From assembly GCA_037419475.1 (NCBI GenBank), contig JAXYYF010000106.1:1-29754 (forward strand): a stretch of DNA of 29,754 nucleotides, written 5' to 3'. Numbering within the stretch: position 1 is the stretch's first letter; each line of letters begins with the position of its first letter. Below are positions 1 to 5,392 of this stretch, one piece after another. The notes beneath the pieces were generated by a model. The model did no database searches. It was given only the letters and a program-made list of their open reading frames with translations, and was not told the DNA's origin. A program made the position numbers and the translations under genes. This stretch comes from Hominicoprocola sp037419475. Its GTDB lineage: Bacteria; Bacillota; Clostridia; Oscillospirales; Oscillospiraceae.

Positions 1-261
1 GCCCTTGACCTTCAGGCCGTGCATGAAGGTGGAGTAGTTCATGCCGTTGAGCTTGCAGGCCGCGGAAATGCGGGTGATCCACAGGCTGCGGAAATCTCTC
101 TTCTTCAGCTTGCGGCCGGTGTAAGCGTAGGTCAGGGACTTCATCACGGCCTGATTGGCCATCTTGAAGTGGCGGGATTTGTTGCCCCAGTAACCCTTCG
201 CCAGCTTGAGGGTCTTGTTTCTTCTCTTGCGCGTCATCATCGCGCCTTTAACACGTGCCAT
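1..261 (-). CDS. rplT: 50S ribosomal protein L20 (partial, C-terminus cut by window edge)
   Basis: L20 binds 23S rRNA early in large-subunit assembly and, in Firmicutes, represses its own operon. The reading frame starts at ATG 261-259 with MARVKGAMMTRKRRNK and runs 87 codons to the window edge, still in frame. The family is about 117-119 residues, so roughly the last 30 are missing. The very basic N-terminal extension and the segment NKSRHFKMANQAVMKSL are typical of L20. A strong ribosome binding site (AGGAGG, complement of 272-277) sits in front. It is the last gene seen of the infC-rpmI-rplT operon, starting 39 nt after the rpmI stop. Identification is secure. Confidence 0.97.
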   Translation of the reverse strand, partial: MARVKGAMMTRKRRNKTLKLAKGYWGNKSRHFKMANQAVMKSLTYAYTGRKLKKRDFRSLWITRISAACKLNGMNYSTFMHGLKVKG

Positions 262-300
262 ATTCAGTAAGCCTCCTTAAAAGCGTATCGTTCGTATTTC

Positions 301-498
301 TTATTTGTAGGGGATCATCTTGCGGATGGTACCGGCGACGGTCGCGTCGGCATAGCCGCCCGCGCGCAGATGACGGGTACGCTTGGTGGGCTTCTTGGTC
401 AGGATGTGGCTCTTGAAGGCCTTGGCCATCTTGACCTTGCCGGTCTTGGTCAGGTTGAATCTTTTCTTGGAACCGCTGTGGGTTTTCAGCTTGGGCAT
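301..498 (-). CDS. rpmI: 50S ribosomal protein L35
   Basis: L35 is a small, basic structural protein of the large ribosomal subunit. The 65-residue product begins MPKLKTHSGSKKRFNLT, the hallmark of L35, and ends RKMIPYK. Full length equals the usual 64-66 residues. The ATG at 498 follows AAGGAG with 8 nt spacing. It lies 36 nt after the infC stop and before rplT, the standard IF3-L35-L20 order, and should share the infC promoter and leader attenuator. Nothing is unusual in the protein. Confidence 0.98.
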   Translation of the reverse strand: MPKLKTHSGSKKRFNLTKTGKVKMAKAFKSHILTKKPTKRTRHLRAGGYADATVAGTIRKMIPYK

Positions 499-534
499 GG
501 TAGTTTCTCCTTTTCGTGTATTGTGATCGCGGAA

Positions 535-1053
535 TTATTTTCCCGTCTTGGGGGAAAGGAAGATAGACATGTTGCGACCTTCCAGCTTGGGCTCTTTATC
601 CAATGTCGCCGCCTCGGCACACTGTTCAGCGAAGCGCACCAACAGATCTCTGCCGATCTCGGTATGCGCCATCTCGCGGCCGCGGAAGCGAACCGAGACC
701 TTGACGCGGTTGCCGTCGGCAAGAAACTTCTGGGCATTCTTGAGCTTGGTGTTGAAATCGCCGACGTCAATACCGGGAGACATACGAACCTCTTTGATCT
801 CGACCACGTGCTGGTTCTTCTTGGCCTCCTTCTCGCGCTTGCCCTGTTCAAAACGGTACTTGCCGTAATCCATAAGCTTGCACACGGGGGGCGTGGCCTG
901 CGGAGAGATCTTGACAAGATCGAGTCCCTGTTCGTCGGCGATCCGCTGCGCCTGTGCGGCGGACATAATGCCGAGCTGCTCACCGGTGGAGCCGATCAGG
1001 CGGATCTCGCTGTCGCGAATGTCCTCATTGAGCTGATGCACATCCTTGCTAAT
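535..1053 (-). CDS. infC: translation initiation factor IF-3, AUU start
   Basis: IF-3 binds the 30S subunit, prevents premature 50S joining and checks the start codon. The protein is about 172 residues. The N domain spans roughly 1-75 (HQLNEDIRDSEIRLI, then PPVCKLMDYGKYRFEQ) and the C domain roughly 85-170 (EVRMSPGIDVGDFNTKL, then EGRNMSIFLSP). Starting at the in-frame GTG at 1041 would lose the conserved ISKD leader and leave the ribosome binding site 20 nt away. The frame extends four codons upstream to an ATT at 1053-1051, preceded by GGAGGT (complement of 1062-1067) with 8 nt spacing. AUU is the classic infC start used for IF-3 autoregulation, because IF-3 discriminates against it. I therefore call the start at 1053. 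First gene of the infC-rpmI-rplT operon. Confidence 0.95.
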   Translation of the reverse strand: MSKDVHQLNEDIRDSEIRLIGSTGEQLGIMSAAQAQRIADEQGLDLVKISPQATPPVCKLMDYGKYRFEQGKREKEAKKNQHVVEIKEVRMSPGIDVGDFNTKLKNAQKFLADGNRVKVSVRFRGREMAHTEIGRDLLVRFAEQCAEAATLDKEPKLEGRNMSIFLSPKTGK

Positions 1054-1218
1054 ACCGAAGCACCTCCATCAAATCATTTTCACAAACAAAAAACGAGCGC
1101 AGCCATGCCGCACCCGTAACAACGAAACACAAGGCAGTCACTCCTGCCCTATTCCTCATTGACCTCTTTGCAGTTCGCTGGAGGTGAGAACGGATGCTGC
1201 CGCTCTTCTTTGTTTTGC
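1054..1218 (-). ncRNA. infC leader, L20-type attenuator
   Basis: About 165 nt separate the predicted transcription start (near 1218) from the AUU start of infC. The leader contains several short hairpins (for example GGCAG/CTGCC around 1133-1149) and ends in an intrinsic terminator at 1088-1116, before the coding region. In Firmicutes the infC operon is controlled by the L20 leader, where excess L20 favours termination. Position and terminator fit that family. I did not verify the L20-binding fold base by base. Confidence 0.7.
1088..1116 (-). terminator. leader attenuator terminator upstream of infC
   Basis: On the minus strand CGGGTGCGGC pairs with GCTGCGCTCG over 10 bp (with G-U pairs) around an ATG loop, followed by six U. 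It lies between promoter and infC start, so it must act as an attenuator rather than an end-of-operon terminator. Confidence 0.8.
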
Positions 1219-1224
1219 AGAGGT

Positions 1225-1253
1225 ATGATACCACCGCCCGGCCCATTTGTCAA
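1225..1253 (-). promoter_or_regulatory. housekeeping sigma promoter of infC-rpmI-rplT
   Basis: Minus strand: perfect -35 TTGACA (complement of 1248-1253), 17 nt spacer, -10 TATCAT (complement of 1225-1230). Transcription should start near 1218. Confidence 0.85.
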
Positions 1254-1340
1254 CCGGATTTTGCAGAAAGCCGCCGGAAAATTTATAAAAATCTTCTCTT
1301 TCCGCTCTCTGGCGTTACCGGAAGATTTTCTCTCCGGTAC

Positions 1341-1370
1341 GTATACTTTTCCTCGCGCGCGGAGATACTA
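1341..1370 (+). promoter_or_regulatory. possible forespore-sigma (SigF/SigG-like) promoter for the small peptide gene
   Basis: GTATA at 1341-1345, 18 nt spacer, GATACTA at 1364-1370. This fits the Bacillus SigG/SigF pattern (GHATR, about 18 nt, CATWMTA) except for the first -10 base, and would start transcription about 30 nt before the ATG at 1408. A competing SigA-like promoter is present upstream: TTGCAG 1261-1266, 17 nt, TATAAA 1284-1289. Confidence 0.4.
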
Positions 1371-1407
1371 TCCGCCGTAGCAGAACACTGGAAAGGAGGC
1401 GGAACAC

Positions 1408-1488
1408 ATGAAGGAAAGAAATCAGAACAAGGAACAGAACCAGAACACCAATCAGAACAATCAGGAGCAGAACACCAACCAGCGCTGA
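1408..1488 (+). CDS. 26-residue Asn/Gln-rich peptide
   Basis: A short open frame encodes 26 residues of which 9 are Asn and 7 are Gln; the rest are Glu, Lys, Arg and Thr with one Met. It begins MKERNQNK and ends NTNQR. There is no hydrophobic residue after the start, so it cannot be a membrane or folded-core protein. Evidence that it is a gene: a textbook ribosome binding site (AAGGAGG at 1393-1399, 8 nt before ATG), a very strong dedicated terminator beginning 9 nt after the stop, and two promoter candidates upstream. It stands alone between the divergent infC operon and the next plus-strand operon. I do not recognise a named family. The small size, hydrophilic composition and forespore-like promoter suggest a spore-associated small protein, which is inference. 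Confidence 0.65.
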   Translation: MKERNQNKEQNQNTNQNNQEQNTNQR

Positions 1489-1496
1489 GTCTGCAT

Positions 1497-1544
1497 AAAA
1501 GCGGGAGGGAGAGGGTCTGTAAAGGCCCTCTCCCTCCCGCTTTA
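1497..1544 (+). terminator. strong intrinsic terminator after the Asn/Gln-rich peptide gene
   Basis: Perfect 15 bp stem (1501-1515 with 1526-1540) around a 10 nt loop, flanked by AAAA and TTTA. Confidence 0.85.
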
Positions 1545-1564
1545 TATCTTAAGGAAATCTTCCC

Positions 1565-1593
1565 TTGTGTTTTCGGTCATGCCTCGGTATAAT
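1565..1593 (+). promoter_or_regulatory. housekeeping sigma promoter of the 1626-3475 operon
   Basis: TTGTGT at 1565-1570, 17 nt spacer, perfect TATAAT at 1588-1593. Transcription should start near 1600, 26 nt before the ATG of the first gene. Confidence 0.85.
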
Positions 1594-1625
1594 AGTAAGG
1601 TATTTTATCGGAAAGGATTCGGCCC

Positions 1626-2117
1626 ATGACGGAAGCGATCACACAATGGCTGCTCTCAGCCGGTGAAGGGAAATTCCTTGCCACCGTTCTCATCTCCATG
1701 CTGCCCATTGTTGAACTGCGCGGCGGTCTGCCTGCGGGCGTTGCGATGGGTCTGCCGCTGCCGGAGGCGTTTTTCGCCGCCTTTCTCGGCAATATGATCC
1801 CTGTGCCGTTTCTGATCCTGTTCACGCGGCGCATCTTTCTGTGGATCCGCACGCACATTCCGCGTCTCGGCCGCTGGGTCGACCGGCTGGAGGAGAAGGC
1901 CTGGAGCAAGAGCAGCAAGGTCGTGCAGTACCAAACATGGGGTCTGCTGCTTTTCGTCGCTGTCCCCCTGCCCGGAACCGGCGCGTGGACCGGCTCTCTG
2001 ATCGCAGCTGTACTGGATATGCGGCTGCGGCGCGCGGTTCCGGTCATTACGCTCGGTGTGCTCATCGCCGGGACGATCATTTCACTTCTGACCTATGGGG
2101 TGACGATGGTATTATGA
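1626..2117 (+). CDS. small membrane export-like protein, COG2426 / Sm_multidrug_ex family
   Basis: A 163-residue integral membrane protein. It shows the family signature near the N-terminus (ISMLPIVELRGGLPAG, about residues 23-38), then hydrophobic segments around 42-70, 105-125 and 138-160. A charged loop (about 70-100) separates the second and third. The family is annotated as small multidrug export protein, but a transport function is poorly established; it is distantly related to DedA-type proteins. The ATG follows AAAGGA. Its stop overlaps the start of the next gene (ATGA at 2114-2117), so the two are translationally coupled. First gene of an operon with a phosphodiesterase and a cell-wall peptidase, which may suggest an envelope role. 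Confidence 0.85.
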   Translation: MTEAITQWLLSAGEGKFLATVLISMLPIVELRGGLPAGVAMGLPLPEAFFAAFLGNMIPVPFLILFTRRIFLWIRTHIPRLGRWVDRLEEKAWSKSSKVVQYQTWGLLLFVAVPLPGTGAWTGSLIAAVLDMRLRRAVPVITLGVLIAGTIISLLTYGVTMVL

Positions 2118-2602
2118 AGGTTCTGGTCTTTTCGGATTCGCACGGGAATCTGGACAATATGGTCCGCGCCGTGGAGCGTGAGGGCGCTGAAACGCTCGAC
2201 ACGATCATCCATCTGGGCGACGGCTGGCGCGACGCGGAGGAGCTTCACCGTCTCTTTCCCCGCATCCCGCTCGAGCAGGTGCCGGGCAACTGTGATCTCG
2301 GCCGCTTTGAGGATGCCGAACGGCTGATCTTTCTCGGCGCCCATCCTGTGCTTCTCTGCCACGGACACACACTGGGCGTCAAATCTTCTCTTCTGCGCGC
2401 GTCCTATGAGGCGCGCCAGCGCGGAGCCGAGATGCTGCTCTGCGGCCACACGCACATTTCCTTTATCGATTATCACGACGGGCTTTGGCTGATGAATCCC
2501 GGCAGCATCGGCGATCCCCGCCACCCATCCTACGGTGTGCTGACCGTGAACGGCGCACAGCTCTCGCCCGCACTCATGCGGCTGAATGAAACGAAGGTGT
2601 AA
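2114..2602 (+). CDS. YfcE/MJ0936-type metallophosphoesterase
   Basis: Predicted cytoplasmic two-metal phosphodiesterase of 162 residues. All metal motifs are present: FSDSHG (D8, H10), HLGDG (D36), PGNCD (N59), CHGH (H83) and CGHTH (H112, H114), followed by the family's C-terminal MNPGSIGDPR. Family members hydrolyse simple phosphodiesters in vitro; the natural substrate is unclear. The start ATG overlaps the upstream stop (ATGA), and the stop lies 3 nt before the VanY-like gene, so it is the middle gene of a tight operon. Length and motifs are complete. Confidence 0.93.
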   Translation: MKVLVFSDSHGNLDNMVRAVEREGAETLDTIIHLGDGWRDAEELHRLFPRIPLEQVPGNCDLGRFEDAERLIFLGAHPVLLCHGHTLGVKSSLLRASYEARQRGAEMLLCGHTHISFIDYHDGLWLMNPGSIGDPRHPSYGVLTVNGAQLSPALMRLNETKV

Positions 2603-2605
2603 CCC

Positions 2606-3475
2606 ATGTATTCCGCAATTACCTCACTGGTCGCGCTCACGCTCAGCGCACTGCTTCTGACGGCTCCCGCCGCCCTGTCGCCAGACACACCCGCTCCCTC
2701 TGCGCAGGAAGTGCAGGAGGCCCGCTGGGCTGGCTACGGAGAAGAACAGCGTGCATTTCTGCGCACGCTCTCCACTCTGGATCATTACGACGAAACGCGC
2801 GAGGAGCGTTATCTCGCCTACCTCGGCTCCCCGGAATGGACGCCGGAGCAGATCCTGCGCATCGTGAACACAGACAATGATCTTACATATTTTGACGACG
2901 CCGTGCCCGCCGATCTTGACGCCGGTGATCTCATTCTGGTCAATAAATACCATTCACTCTCGAGCGGCTACGTGCCGGATGATCTGATCACAGTCGAGCC
3001 CGCCTACTCCAACGGCGGCAAGCTCAAAAGCGAGGTCAACGACGCATACTGTGCGCTGGCCGAGGCCATGTATCAGGAGACTGGCCTGCGTCTTGTCTGC
3101 GTCTCGCCCTACCGCAGCTATGCCACACAGCGCAGCCTGTACGCCCGCTACTGCGCGCAGGACGGTGCTGCCGCGGCAGGCCGTTACTCCGCCCATGCCG
3201 GCTACAGTGAGCATCAGACCGGTCTCGCGCTGGATGTGACCGCTCCCGGCGGCACATTGCGTGGCTTTAAAAAGACCGCGCAGTATACCTGGATGCGTGA
3301 AAATGCGCACCGCTTCGGCTTTATTCTGCGCTATGGCGAGGGAATGGAGTACATCACCGGCTACATGGCCGAGCCATGGCATTACCGCTATGTCGGCACG
3401 GAAGCCGCCGCGGTCATCTATGAGCAGGGGCTGACCTTTGAGGAATATTACGCCTATTATGTGGCAAAGCAATAA
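2606..3475 (+). CDS. secreted D-alanyl-D-alanine carboxypeptidase, VanY/M15B family
   Basis: A 289-residue zinc peptidase expected to trim D-alanine from peptidoglycan stem peptides outside the membrane. Residues 1-25 form a signal peptide or membrane anchor (hydrophobic LVALTLSALLLTAPAAL). The catalytic domain (about 110-289) carries SPYRSYATQ (167-175), the zinc motif SEHQTGLALD (H203 and D210) and EPWHY (E256 as catalytic base, H259 as third zinc ligand). The region between about 35 and 110 is an N-terminal extension common in clostridial members. It is the last gene of the operon. No van resistance genes are nearby, so a housekeeping cell-wall role is more likely than glycopeptide resistance. 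Confidence 0.92.
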   Translation: MYSAITSLVALTLSALLLTAPAALSPDTPAPSAQEVQEARWAGYGEEQRAFLRTLSTLDHYDETREERYLAYLGSPEWTPEQILRIVNTDNDLTYFDDAVPADLDAGDLILVNKYHSLSSGYVPDDLITVEPAYSNGGKLKSEVNDAYCALAEAMYQETGLRLVCVSPYRSYATQRSLYARYCAQDGAAAAGRYSAHAGYSEHQTGLALDVTAPGGTLRGFKKTAQYTWMRENAHRFGFILRYGEGMEYITGYMAEPWHYRYVGTEAAAVIYEQGLTFEEYYAYYVAKQ

Positions 3476-3490
3476 GGTACCTCCCTCCTC

Positions 3491-3519
3491 TTTACAAATC
3501 AAACCGGATGCGGTATATT
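3491..3519 (+). promoter_or_regulatory. promoter of the fluoride-riboswitch transcript
   Basis: TTTACA 3491-3496, 17 nt spacer, TATATT 3514-3519. The expected transcription start (about 3526) falls right at the first base of the aptamer at 3527. Confidence 0.85.
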
Positions 3520-3526
3520 ATCCATA

Positions 3527-3594
3527 GGGAATGAGGTTCTCCCTCGGGCAACCGGAACCGCTTATTGTTATCCGATAAGCTGATGACTTCTGCG
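3527..3594 (+). promoter_or_regulatory. fluoride riboswitch (crcB motif) aptamer
   Basis: The sequence follows the crcB-motif plan seen in the Thermotoga petrophila fluoride riboswitch. GGGA (3527-3530) pairs with TCCC (3540-3543). GAGGT (3533-3537) pairs with ACTTC (3586-3590). GCTTAT (3560-3565) pairs with ATAAGC (3575-3580). The conserved elements AATGAGG, AACCGC and GCTGATGACTTCTGC are present in order. Fluoride binding should stabilise this fold and turn the downstream gene on. Its 3' half overlaps the terminator stem at 3579-3626, giving a clear on-switch mechanism. Confidence 0.92.
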
Positions 3595-3626
3595 ATCATT
3601 TTGACGCAGGGGGCATCAGCTTTTTT
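3579..3626 (+). terminator. fluoride riboswitch expression platform (intrinsic terminator)
   Basis: GCTGATG (3579-3585) pairs with CATCAGC (3614-3620), and CTGCG (3590-3594) with CGCAG (3605-3609), followed by six T (3621-3626). The left arm is the aptamer's own 3' strand, so aptamer and terminator are mutually exclusive. Confidence 0.92.
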
Positions 3627-3646
3627 GCGTCTATGGGAGGTTTACC

Positions 3647-4849
3647 ATGCTCACATCACTCGCCTTTGTCTTTCTCCTCGGTCTCGCTGCCGGCGCGCTC
3701 TGCCAGCGGCTGGGACTGCCGCGCATCCTCGGCATGCTCTTCACCGGCATCGTGCTCGGCCCCTGTGCGCTGAATCTGCTGGACAGTTCGCTTCTCTCCA
3801 TTTCCGCCGAGCTGCGGCAGATGGCACTTATCATCATTCTGCTCAAGGCGGGACTATCTCTCGATCCGTCGGATCTCCGGCGAGTCGGCCGGCCGGCAGT
3901 GCTGATGTCATTTGTACCGGCAAGCTGCGAAATTCTGGCGTTCGTCCTCCTTGCGCCGGCACTGCTCGGCGTCACGCGCGCGGAGGCAGCGGTCATGGGC
4001 AGCGTGCTCGCCGCCGTATCGCCTGCCGTGGTCGTGCCGCGGATGGTGCAGCTGATCGAAACGCGGTACGGAACAGATAAAAGCATTCCGCAGCTCATTA
4101 TGGCCGGCGCGTCCTGTGACGACATTTTCGTCATCGTCCTCTTTTCGACCTTCACCGGTATGACGCAGGGCAGAGGCGCCCACGCCGCCGACTTTCTCAG
4201 CATTCCGCTCTCCATTGTGCTCGGCGTAGCGCTGGGCGCGGCGGTCGGATCGCTGCTCGCCCGCTTCTTTGAAACCGCCTACGCACACGCGCACTGTGTG
4301 CGCAACAGCGTAAAGGTCATTCTTGTGCTGGGCGTATCATTTCTTCTCACAACAGTCGAAACCTGGCTCAAGGGACGCATACCTGTTTCCGGTCTGCTTG
4401 CCGTGGTGAGCATGGCCTGCGCGCTCAGGCTGCAAAGTACGCCCTTCGTCGCAAGACGGCTTTCAGAAAAATTCGGCAAGCTGTGGCTGGCAGCGGAAGT
4501 CATGCTCTTTGTTCTCGTCGGCGCAGCGGTCGACGTGCGCTACACGCTTGCCGCCGGGCTCTCTGCCGTCGTCATGATCTTTCTTGCGCTCCTTTTCCGC
4601 GCCTTCGGCGTCACCCTCTGTCTGCTCAGCACGGCGCTCACAGCGCGTGAGCGCTTGTTCTGCGTAATTGCCTATCTCCCCAAGGCGACGGTGCAGGCCG
4701 CCATCGGCTCTGTTCCGCTCGCCATGGGTCTGCCGTGCGGGCCGATCGTACTTTCCGTCGCCGTGCTCGGCATCCTTATCACCGCGCCGCTCGGCGCGAT
4801 CGGCATTGACCGCAGCTATCGCCGGCTGCTGCGCCACGAAGAGCAGTAG
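3647..4849 (+). CDS. cation/proton antiporter under fluoride riboswitch control
   Basis: A 400-residue membrane protein with about 11-13 hydrophobic segments, of the monovalent cation:proton antiporter superfamily (Na_H_Exchanger). Visible signatures are the unwound-helix motif SPAVVVPRM (125-133), the ion-binding acidic pair in ASCDDIF (D158, D159), and YLPKATVQAAIG (343-354). The Asp-Asp pair is typical of electrogenic CPA2-type exchangers. The ATG follows GGGAGG with 6 nt spacing. Fluoride riboswitches are known to precede CrcB/Fluc channels, CLC-F exchangers and also Na+/H+-type antiporters. The role here is therefore probably fluoride tolerance or the ion and pH balance that goes with it; the actual exchanged ion is not shown by sequence. 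It is the only gene in its transcription unit. Confidence 0.88.
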   Translation: MLTSLAFVFLLGLAAGALCQRLGLPRILGMLFTGIVLGPCALNLLDSSLLSISAELRQMALIIILLKAGLSLDPSDLRRVGRPAVLMSFVPASCEILAFVLLAPALLGVTRAEAAVMGSVLAAVSPAVVVPRMVQLIETRYGTDKSIPQLIMAGASCDDIFVIVLFSTFTGMTQGRGAHAADFLSIPLSIVLGVALGAAVGSLLARFFETAYAHAHCVRNSVKVILVLGVSFLLTTVETWLKGRIPVSGLLAVVSMACALRLQSTPFVARRLSEKFGKLWLAAEVMLFVLVGAAVDVRYTLAAGLSAVVMIFLALLFRAFGVTLCLLSTALTARERLFCVIAYLPKATVQAAIGSVPLAMGLPCGPIVLSVAVLGILITAPLGAIGIDRSYRRLLRHEEQ

Positions 4850-4874
4850 GCCGCACAACCAGCCGCCGACGCAC

Positions 4875-4900
4875 AAAAAAGCGCGCTCCTACCGGAGCGC
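4875..4900 (-). terminator. second minus-strand terminator
   Basis: GCGCTCC/GGAGCGC 7 bp stem (4883-4889 with 4894-4900), 4 nt loop, followed on the minus strand by six T (4875-4880). It lies just beyond the terminator at 4912-4962 and may back it up. Confidence 0.65.
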
Positions 4901-4911
4901 CGCCAGCAAGC

Positions 4912-4962
4912 AAAAAAAGAAACAGCCCTTGACCGCGGCATCGTGACATGCGGCCAAGGGCT
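4912..4962 (-). terminator. intrinsic terminator of the candidate minus-strand RNA
   Basis: Stem AGCCCTTG (4924-4931) with CAAGGGCT (4955-4962), extended after one mismatch by CCGC/GCGG. On the minus strand a T-rich tract follows (complement of 4912-4922). The plus-strand side lacks a T run, so the orientation is minus. Confidence 0.75.
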
Positions 4963-5183
4963 ATTTCTCTTCGCTCTTATTATCTAACATCCATGGTTAC
5001 CTCTCTTTCATCAGGGTAGCGGCACCGGAGATCTGTCGCTTTCGGTTCTCACTCTCACTCTATTTCAACGCCGCGGGGCGGCGGTTTTTCCGTTAATGAC
5101 GAAACCATTCGAGAGTGCGCTTGCTTCTGCCTTCCGTGCCGGTCGAGTTCAGGTATACATTGGACTCACCCTTTCTTGATGTG
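4912..5183 (-). ncRNA. candidate free-standing small RNA of about 270 nt
   Basis: A minus-strand promoter (5189-5217) and a good terminator (4912-4962) bracket about 220 nt of sequence with no credible long reading frame. The next gene downstream on that strand is more than 3 kb away, so this is not an ordinary leader. The RNA can form local hairpins, for example CGCCG/CGGCG in the GC-rich block near 5080-5095 and GGTTT/AAACC around 5085-5108. It also holds several very short frames; one ends FRH before TAA near 5095. It does not match the signature bases of SRP RNA, tmRNA, RNase P, 6S, T-box or the riboswitch classes I know. Identity unknown. Confidence 0.5.
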
Positions 5184-5188
5184 CCTTT

Positions 5189-5217
5189 ACTATAGCACAT
5201 CTCCCCTCCACAGACAA
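5189..5217 (-). promoter_or_regulatory. promoter of the candidate small RNA
   Basis: Minus strand TTGTCT (complement of 5212-5217), 17 nt spacer, TATAGT (complement of 5189-5194). Start expected near 5182. Confidence 0.7.
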
Positions 5218-5292
5218 GCCGCCGAACGCACGAAAAAGCGCCGGCCCGCACTGTGCATAGCTCTGAACTTTCCGCTTTTTCGCATTTTCATG

Positions 5293-5330
5293 TTGACGTA
5301 ATAAAGCGTCACATGATATACTAATAGTAT
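5293..5330 (+). promoter_or_regulatory. promoter with two palindromes, reading into the glmS terminator
   Basis: TTGACG 5293-5298, 18 nt spacer, TATACT 5317-5322. TGACG/CGTCA arms (5294-5298 and 5307-5311) lie in the promoter, and ATACTA-A-TAGTAT (5318-5330) covers the -10 and start site. The transcript would meet the hairpin at 5354-5389 after only about 60 nt and has no gene to serve on the plus strand. Confidence 0.6.
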
Positions 5331-5340
5331 TGTGGGGCTG

Positions 5341-5389
5341 AAAAAGGCAAAAGGAATGGGCCGTCTCTTTTCAAGGAGGCGGCCCATTC
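5341..5389 (-). terminator. terminator of glmS
   Basis: 10 bp stem GAATGGGCCG/CGGCCCATTC (5354-5363 with 5380-5389), followed on the minus strand by CCTTTTGCCTTTTT. It begins 3 nt after the glmS stop. The stem could also stop plus-strand transcripts from the promoter at 5293. Confidence 0.85.
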
Positions 5390-5392
5390 TTC

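Noticed and set aside
2606..3475. VanY as part of a glycopeptide-resistance cluster
   Set aside because: No vanS/R, vanH or D-Ala-D-Lac ligase genes are near; the context is an ordinary operon.
5030..5183. SRP (4.5S/6S) RNA
   Set aside because: A GGAAGG stretch on the minus strand recalls the SRP domain IV loop, but the flanking UCAGG and AGCAGC bases of the conserved asymmetric and symmetric loops are not in place.
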